9,829 nucleotides of DNA. Origin: DAOUFU01 sp034429275 (GTDB lineage: Bacteria > Chloroflexota > Anaerolineae > Aggregatilineales > Aggregatilineaceae). The DNA lies in contig DAOUFU010000290.1 of NCBI GenBank assembly GCA_034429275.1, forward strand, positions 1 through 9,829, in the 5' to 3' direction. This document shows positions 5,364-9,829 of this stretch, piece after piece (the stretch's first letter is position 1; each line of letters starts with the position of its first letter). The translations under genes were made by a program, and so were the position numbers. A model generated the notes under the pieces. The model ran no database searches. It was not told the origin of the DNA and worked only from the letters and a program-made list of their open reading frames with translations.

Positions 5364-6416
5364 TCAGTGACCCTCGCTCATATGCATAATCAGGGACATC
5401 CTTGCTTGTTCGACATGATCGAGGTGTCTGCGGTACACGACCCTGAACCCCACGGCATCGGCCAGGGGCTTGAGAAGGTTACCCAATGACTTATCCATCA
5501 CCAGGACCTCGTGCGGGCGAATTTCGGTCTGCGCCAACAAAGTCGCCAGGGTGAGCGGTGCGCGGCTCATGACGGAGTTCACGTCGGGTGCTGGCGAAAC
5601 CAGCATCAGGTCCATGACAGCCCCCGACCGTGAATCAACCATCAGCATCACGTGCGGCAGATAGGGGCGGTTGCCCATGTCGTAGATAGGAGTCGGCAGC
5701 AGGAAATAATCCACCTCCACAGAGCCACCCCGCTTGAGTTCCTTCAGGCGCGCCAGCAGCTCCAGGTCCATCGGCATCGAGAGTTGATGCTTTTCCGGGC
5801 CGGGAATCGCGCGAACCTCGTCCCTCCACGTCCGGCGCGTGCCGATCCCGTCGGAGATTCGGAACAGCATCTGCCCCCGGAACCGTTGGGGCAGCCGCAG
5901 AGTCTTGTCGCGCAGGCGCGGCGCGACATCCAGCAACTGATCCAGCGCGACGGTCAGGAAGCGTGCCTCATCCGCCTCCAGGAACCAGGGAAAGTAGCAT
6001 GGGCGATAGCTGCGAAACCAGGGCCATGCTCCTCGCCCGCGGAACTTCAGGCCGAGCGATTTGATCACTTCTCGATCCTGTCTGTCCAGCAGATCGCGGT
6101 CTTCCCACGACACTTGAATCTGCGGAACCATGAACATCGCCTCGACACTTACCCCGCTGTGGGACATCCCATAAAACCCGTGCAGCCCATCGCCGCCCAG
6201 GTAGACCGCAATCCCCAGGTGTTCGCCCAGTTGGCCCATCACGCTGACAAAGCCCATCTGCCCGGTGACAGGTTCTTCGACGGCGCACACCTCGGTTTCT
6301 TCCATCCACGTCCAGGGGGCCATCTCGCGCACCCTGGCACTGACCTCGTACAGCGTGCGCCATTGCTCAAGCGATGGCGCATTGGGGAGCACATGGCCCT
6401 CACTTTGACGCGGCAT
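5364..6416 (-). CDS. Conserved hypothetical protein, DUF7309/DUF6930-like
   Basis: This 350-residue soluble protein has no signal peptide or membrane segment. The N-terminal part (about 15-165) has W-x(2)-LY, then PWTWMEE (34-40), then GFVSVMGQLGEHLGIAVYLG (55-74) followed by GLHGFYGM. The central RSYRPCYFPWFLEADEARFL (135-154) is also motif-like. The C-terminal part (about 235-335) includes VEVDYFLLPTPI, a strand with DSRSG, and PHEVLVMDKSLGNLLKPLAD (301-320). From memory this matches the paired DUF7309 and DUF6930 domains found in many bacteria, whose function is unknown; I could not confirm the domain names. AAAGGA on the minus strand (6429-6424) lies 7 nt before the ATG at 6416. It is the last gene of the leftward operon, 4 nt after the cysteine-rich gene, and converges on the nuo operon. 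Confidence 0.85.
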   Translation of the reverse strand: MPRQSEGHVLPNAPSLEQWRTLYEVSARVREMAPWTWMEETEVCAVEEPVTGQMGFVSVMGQLGEHLGIAVYLGGDGLHGFYGMSHSGVSVEAMFMVPQIQVSWEDRDLLDRQDREVIKSLGLKFRGRGAWPWFRSYRPCYFPWFLEADEARFLTVALDQLLDVAPRLRDKTLRLPQRFRGQMLFRISDGIGTRRTWRDEVRAIPGPEKHQLSMPMDLELLARLKELKRGGSVEVDYFLLPTPIYDMGNRPYLPHVMLMVDSRSGAVMDLMLVSPAPDVNSVMSRAPLTLATLLAQTEIRPHEVLVMDKSLGNLLKPLADAVGFRVVYRRHLDHVEQARMSLIMHMSEGH

Positions 6417-6420
6417 GGGG

Positions 6421-6783
6421 TTATCCTTTCTCTTCCTGGTCGTCCAGCGCCTCGCGGAACAGCTTCAACGCGGGATTCTGTTCGACATCCAGCGGGCACC
6501 CTACATACGGGTTTTCAATAGCCACATTGTGGCGCGTGCAATGCGCCGTCACCGTCACCTGGCGGCCCAGCCCCAGCCAGCGCTTGCCGATAGTGATCGT
6601 CAGTTTCATCGTCGGGCTGGCGTTGGCCCGCACGATCTCCGGCACCGGGCAGCGCGCGCAGTCCTTCGGCTGCCAGCGCAGCGACGCCGGGTTGAGCCGC
6701 GCCAGCCGGCATTCCTGGAGTTCTCGCCCGCGGTTGTAGTCTTCATAATAGTGTGGGCATTCACTGCCCGCCGGGGTTCTCAT
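6421..6783 (-). CDS. Small cysteine-rich protein, probable metal binder, function unknown
   Basis: This 120-residue soluble protein has six cysteines: C9, C25, the C42-x2-C45 pair (CARCPVPEIVRANAS), C82 and C96, with H11, H81 and H85 nearby. The spacing suggests one or two zinc or Fe-S sites. The N-terminus (SECPHYYEDYNRGRELQECR) precedes the CxxC; the C-terminal half has a strand-rich stretch (KLTITIGKRWLGLGRQVTVT) and a charged tail. The ATG overlaps the stop of the zinc-ribbon gene by 4 nt (ATGA), so translation is probably coupled. The downstream gene starts 4 nt after its stop. I recognise no named family. Strong motif order, an ordinary start and tight packing support it as a real gene. 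Confidence 0.8.
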   Translation of the reverse strand: MRTPAGSECPHYYEDYNRGRELQECRLARLNPASLRWQPKDCARCPVPEIVRANASPTMKLTITIGKRWLGLGRQVTVTAHCTRHNVAIENPYVGCPLDVEQNPALKLFREALDDQEEKG

Positions 6784-8399
6784 ATGCTCAAGTCCCTGTT
6801 CGTGCGGCTGCCGGTCACTCCGTTTTTCTCCACCCGCCCCAACGCCACCTCGCCCGTCTGCCCATTGACCACCACCGGCTGTTGGTCGCCGTCATCCTCG
6901 GTCAGCCGACCCACCCACACCGGCACCAGCGCCAGCCGGTAGCTCATGAAATGGGTCTGCGTATTCATGACCAACCTGCCGGGACCCTCGTTTTTCGATC
7001 CCCAGCCGTTCGATTGCCCGGCAGGTCTGCTCGCCGACAGGCTGGGAAACGCCTGGCGCTCGGCCAGCGCCTTCAGCCGGGGCCGCACATCCAGCGAAGC
7101 GCGGTCGATGTCGTCCTGGTACAATTCCGCCGGAAAGACGGCCAGCAGCCGCGGGTCATACTGCTTGCCGCGCACCAGGTCGAACGGCTCGATGGCGAAG
7201 AACAGCGATCGCGGCACGCTGGGCGTAGCCGGCCACAGCACATCGCCCACCAGCACCGGGTGCTGCCCACGAACCGATGAGGCAGTCCACGACCAGTTGA
7301 TGCGCATCTCGGCATCGATCACCCACACCGGCAGGTATATCCCCTGGAGTTCGATCCGGCTCACCGGGTCCGCGAACAGGCGCGTAACCCGCCTCAGCCC
7401 CGTCGTCAGGTACTCTTCCACGGCTGCCTGAGCCGTCGCCTGGTCAATCTCAAACGGCACGATGTCGTCCGGCTGCTCAAACCGGTAACCGATGCTCTCG
7501 ACCATCACCTGCTGCGATCCACAGAACCGGCAGGTCGTGCTCAACGTCAGCCGCGAGACCGTCAGCGACGCCCCACACGATCGACAGTGCAGCCATCGCC
7601 CGCCAATATTCCACTCTTGCGGGGCATTCTTGCGCCGCAGCAAGCCAATGGGCAGAGGGATCGGCCCCACGCCGCGCTGAAGCGCCTTCACATCGAGGAT
7701 TTCATGCCCGCAGTGATAACATTTGACCGCCTGCTCATCCGTGCTGAACACCAGTGCTCCGCCGCAGTTGGGGCAGCTCACCTCGATCTGACCGGGCTTG
7801 CCCTGTGCCCCGCCGCTTTCAGCGCGAAGACTGGCCGCCTGGTCCAGGTCGCCACGCAGACGGGCCAACGCCTCCATGGCGATCAGGTTGCCCGTGTTGC
7901 ACGCCAGCGCCTGTTCCAGCGCCTCGCGCTGTTCCTCGCGGGTCAGCGCCAGCCCGGCGAGGAACAACCACACCTGGTCGGAATTAGTGCTCAGTTCGAG
8001 CGCCCGGTGCAGGGCAGCGCGCGCCTCATCTCGTCGGCCATCGGCCAGCGCGGCAGAGGCATCGAGGCAAAATCCCTCGAAGCGAGCCAGCGCCCGGTCA
8101 GAGAGTCCTGGCACCTCGTGACGATAAATCGTCGGCGGCAGGTCGATAGGGATCACATCCGGGGCGGGTTCGGTGCGTGCCGGTTCTGGCGGGGGCGATT
8201 CTGGCGGCGGCTTGATCGGCGCGGGGACCGGCTCAGCACCGTGTGCGGCCTGCTGCCGGTTGAACTCGGCAGGGTCCCAGTCCGGCTCATTGCCGGGGAT
8301 ATGGTCCATATCGGCGTAGAGATCGTACCCACACGCCGAACACTTGATGCCCGCCAGCGACATCACCATGTCGCCCTTCTGACAGCGCGGACACAACAT
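6780..8399 (-). CDS. Triple zinc-ribbon protein with TPR region, function unknown
   Basis: This 539-residue soluble protein contains three zinc ribbons with CxxC pairs: C3/C6 with C20/C23, C209/C212 with C227/C230, and C272/C275 with C290/C293. A Pro-rich linker (about 56-90) leads to a helical, TPR-like segment (about 101-195, with ALADGRRDEARAALHRALEL). Residues about 300-535 resemble the C-terminal domain of bacterial TFIIB/LSD1-type zinc-ribbon proteins: DDIVPFEIDQATAQAAVEEY, then GIYLPVWVIDAEM, and near the end LVPVWVG and VVNGQTGEVALG. That family's role is not established; the ribbons and TPR suggest protein or nucleic-acid contacts. The start at 8399 has GGGGGAG close upstream, and the rodA stop is 18 nt away. 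Its stop overlaps the next gene by 4 nt. No nuclease or helicase motif was seen. Confidence 0.88.
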   Translation of the reverse strand: MLCPRCQKGDMVMSLAGIKCSACGYDLYADMDHIPGNEPDWDPAEFNRQQAAHGAEPVPAPIKPPPESPPPEPARTEPAPDVIPIDLPPTIYRHEVPGLSDRALARFEGFCLDASAALADGRRDEARAALHRALELSTNSDQVWLFLAGLALTREEQREALEQALACNTGNLIAMEALARLRGDLDQAASLRAESGGAQGKPGQIEVSCPNCGGALVFSTDEQAVKCYHCGHEILDVKALQRGVGPIPLPIGLLRRKNAPQEWNIGGRWLHCRSCGASLTVSRLTLSTTCRFCGSQQVMVESIGYRFEQPDDIVPFEIDQATAQAAVEEYLTTGLRRVTRLFADPVSRIELQGIYLPVWVIDAEMRINWSWTASSVRGQHPVLVGDVLWPATPSVPRSLFFAIEPFDLVRGKQYDPRLLAVFPAELYQDDIDRASLDVRPRLKALAERQAFPSLSASRPAGQSNGWGSKNEGPGRLVMNTQTHFMSYRLALVPVWVGRLTEDDGDQQPVVVNGQTGEVALGRVEKNGVTGSRTNRDLSI

Positions 8400-8417
8400 C
8401 GCTCCCCCATCCTCTCG

Positions 8418-9605
8418 CTACACGTATTCACCCACGCGGCGACGCATCACCACGCTTTCCACCAGCCCGATCCCGATCATCATCGTGATCAACGATGAGC
8501 CGCCCGAACTCACCAGCGGCAGAGTCAGCCCCGTCACCGGCAAGATGCTTAGATTCATGCCGATAGACACCATCGTCTGGAAAAAGATCATGCCGCCCAC
8601 CCCATACGCGATCAGGCTGCCGAGCGGGTCGGCGGCAAGCGCGGCGGCCCGCAGGCATCGCCACACCAGCATCCCCATCAGCGCGATCACAATCGTCGCC
8701 CCCACAAACCCGGCTTCCTCCGCGATCACGCTGAAGATGAAGTCCGTATGCCGCACACGCAGGAATTTTCCCTGCGTCTGCGAACCGTTGGCGTATCCTT
8801 TGCCCAGCACGCCGCCGGAGCCGATGGAGATCAGCGCCTGGTCGATGTTGTAGCGCGCATCCTTGCTATCCGGGATGCCGTTGCCGTCCTCGTCCACATA
8901 CACGCAGTCAGGGCTGGTGCGCAGCACCGGGTCGTCATAACAGGTCTCGCCCGTGTTGATGAAGGTAGTGATGCGCTGGCGCTGGTACGGCTCCATCTGC
9001 GTCCACAGCACCGGCATCATCACCAGCCCGGCCAGCACAAACAGCGCCAGGTGTTTCATCCGCAGCCCTGCCGCCCACACCATCAGGAACCACAGGAACA
9101 TCAACACGGTGGTGGTGCCCAAGTCCGGTTCCAGGAAGATCATGACCGCCGGGACCGCCACGTGCATCAGCGAGATCAGCACGGTCCGCAGGTCCCCGAT
9201 CCGGTCGATTCGGTCCGCCAGGTGCTGGCTCAGCGTGATCACCAGCAGCATCTTGGCCAGCTCCGAAGGCTGCACCTGCAGACCGACATTCAGCCAGCTT
9301 TGCGCGCCCGCCTGCCCCACCGCACCCAACGCGGCCACCAGCCCCAAAATGAACAAGATGAACCCATACAGAAAGGAGTGAATACTGCCCAGCAGCCGGT
9401 AATCCAGCGCGGCCAGGATGAAGATGATCGCTACCCCGATCACACTGAACCGAATCTGGCTGGGCACACGGTTGATCAGGTCGGTATCCACCGCGCCCAT
9501 CGTCGCGCTGCGGATGAACAGGATGCCGATCATGATCAGCAGCAGCGTCAGCCCGAACATCACAAAATCGAAATCTTGCCAGATCGTTCCCTTACGACTC
9601 TGCAT
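8418..9605 (-). CDS. rodA: RodA-type SEDS peptidoglycan glycosyltransferase
   Basis: This 395-residue integral membrane protein belongs to the FtsW/RodA/SpoVE family. RodA polymerises lipid II into glycan strands during cell elongation, together with a class B PBP. About ten hydrophobic segments are visible. Family motifs are SWLNVGLQVQPSELAK (103-118), FLEPDLGTT (157-165), QALISIGSGGVLGKGY (256-271), RHTDFIFSVIAEEAG (285-299) and LPLVSSGGSSL (362-372). RodA rather than FtsW is suggested by RHTDFIFSVIAEE and the overall length. The large loop before QALISIGSGG carries an apparent insertion (about 217-250) with C222, C234 and DEDGNGIPDSKD (238-249), unusual for RodA. No good Shine-Dalgarno precedes the ATG at 9605. 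A TATAAT box lies about 45 nt upstream. It heads the four-gene leftward operon; no PBP2, mreB, mreC or mreD is in the window. Confidence 0.92.
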   Translation of the reverse strand: MQSRKGTIWQDFDFVMFGLTLLLIMIGILFIRSATMGAVDTDLINRVPSQIRFSVIGVAIIFILAALDYRLLGSIHSFLYGFILFILGLVAALGAVGQAGAQSWLNVGLQVQPSELAKMLLVITLSQHLADRIDRIGDLRTVLISLMHVAVPAVMIFLEPDLGTTTVLMFLWFLMVWAAGLRMKHLALFVLAGLVMMPVLWTQMEPYQRQRITTFINTGETCYDDPVLRTSPDCVYVDEDGNGIPDSKDARYNIDQALISIGSGGVLGKGYANGSQTQGKFLRVRHTDFIFSVIAEEAGFVGATIVIALMGMLVWRCLRAAALAADPLGSLIAYGVGGMIFFQTMVSIGMNLSILPVTGLTLPLVSSGGSSLITMMIGIGLVESVVMRRRVGEYV

Positions 9606-9649
9606 ACGCTACAGCTCTTGCTCATCTTTTCCAATACACATGATCGCCC

Positions 9650-9677
9650 ATTATAACGGGTTCTTTCCATCTGGCGA
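9650..9677 (-). promoter_or_regulatory. Sigma70-type promoter upstream of rodA
   Basis: On the minus strand TATAAT (9655-9650) is a perfect -10 box. TCGCCA (9677-9672), matching four of six -35 positions, lies 16 nt upstream. Transcription would begin near 9643, giving a leader of about 38 nt. The -10 is strong and the -35 weak. Confidence 0.6.
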
Positions 9678-9753
9678 CATCCTGCCCGCCGGGGCCGCAT
9701 CGTCGGTCCCTGATGCCCATTGGCCCTGCGATCGGGTATGAGGGCGAACGACT

Positions 9754-9820
9754 GGCCTCACCCCCGCGCGGCCAAAACCGGGCCGCTTCGCCCCCTCTCC
9801 GAAAATTTTCGGAGAGGGGG
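9754..9820 (+). repeat. Dispersed GC-rich repeat, right copy, with perfect 30-bp palindrome
   Basis: Positions 9754-9811 match 158-215 at 56 of 58 bases. A short hairpin (GCGGCC with GGCCGC, loop AAAACCG) comes first. The palindrome at 9791-9820 then has 15-bp perfect arms (CCCCCTCTCCGAAAA and its complement). The left copy lacks most of the right arm. The element is intergenic, about 100 nt upstream of the rodA promoter. It looks like a REP- or MITE-like repeat, possibly continuing beyond the edge. Confidence 0.85.
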
Positions 9821-9829
9821 CAGACCAAG

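Noticed and set aside
5652..6521. Rightward 289-codon frame opposite the DUF7309/DUF6930-like gene
   Set aside because: Its product is His/Gln/Arg/Pro-rich without motifs, whereas the leftward frame has a good ribosome binding site, operon spacing and recognisable motifs.
8748..9656. Rightward 302-codon frame opposite rodA
   Set aside because: The product is dominated by His, Gln and Arg, a shadow of Leu/Ile-rich membrane codons on the other strand.
9622..9828. Leftward 68-codon frame at the right edge
   Set aside because: It runs through the 30-bp palindrome and repeat and across the rodA promoter; low-complexity product, so treated as non-coding.

Overview
The window looks like chromosomal DNA from a GC-rich Chloroflexota bacterium, most probably of the Anaerolineae type. 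That is inferred from the Thr/Pro 'PTPTATP' linker and acidic tail of the first secreted protein, the style of the NuoCD and RodA sequences, and a dispersed GC-rich intergenic repeat. No rRNA, tRNA, transposase, phage gene or CRISPR array was found.

Layout: positions 1-359 are mostly intergenic and hold one copy of a 58-bp dispersed repeat, a strong hairpin and perhaps the start of a leftward gene running off the edge. A sigma70-like promoter (360-388) precedes a rightward operon of six genes: a membrane-anchored extracytoplasmic protein with an EATAEP-repeat tail, an IscX-like protein, nuoB, a fused nuoCD, nuoI, and a small four-cysteine protein. A good rho-independent terminator (5327-5363) closes it and separates it from a convergent leftward operon.

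The leftward operon, read from the right edge, is a rodA-type SEDS glycosyltransferase gene, a triple zinc-ribbon/TPR protein, a small cysteine-rich protein and a DUF7309/DUF6930-like protein. Spacing is tight (18 nt gap, 4 nt overlap, 4 nt gap). A consensus TATAAT -10 box lies about 45 nt upstream of rodA, and the right edge carries a second copy of the repeat seen at the left edge, there ending in a perfect 30-bp palindrome.

How it fits together: NuoB, NuoCD and NuoI form the quinone-reducing, Fe-S connecting part of respiratory complex I. All ligands for clusters N2, N6a and N6b and the quinone-binding His/Tyr pair are present, so they look functional. The usual neighbours (nuoA, nuoH, nuoJ-N, nuoE-G) are absent and must be elsewhere or unnecessary. 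The cluster is bracketed by an IscX-like Fe-S factor and an uncharacterised Cys4 protein, which suggests an Fe-S assembly unit co-expressed with the connecting module. The second operon ties cell elongation (RodA) to three uncharacterised, mainly cysteine-rich proteins; its RodA has an unusual loop insertion resembling a calcium-binding repeat.
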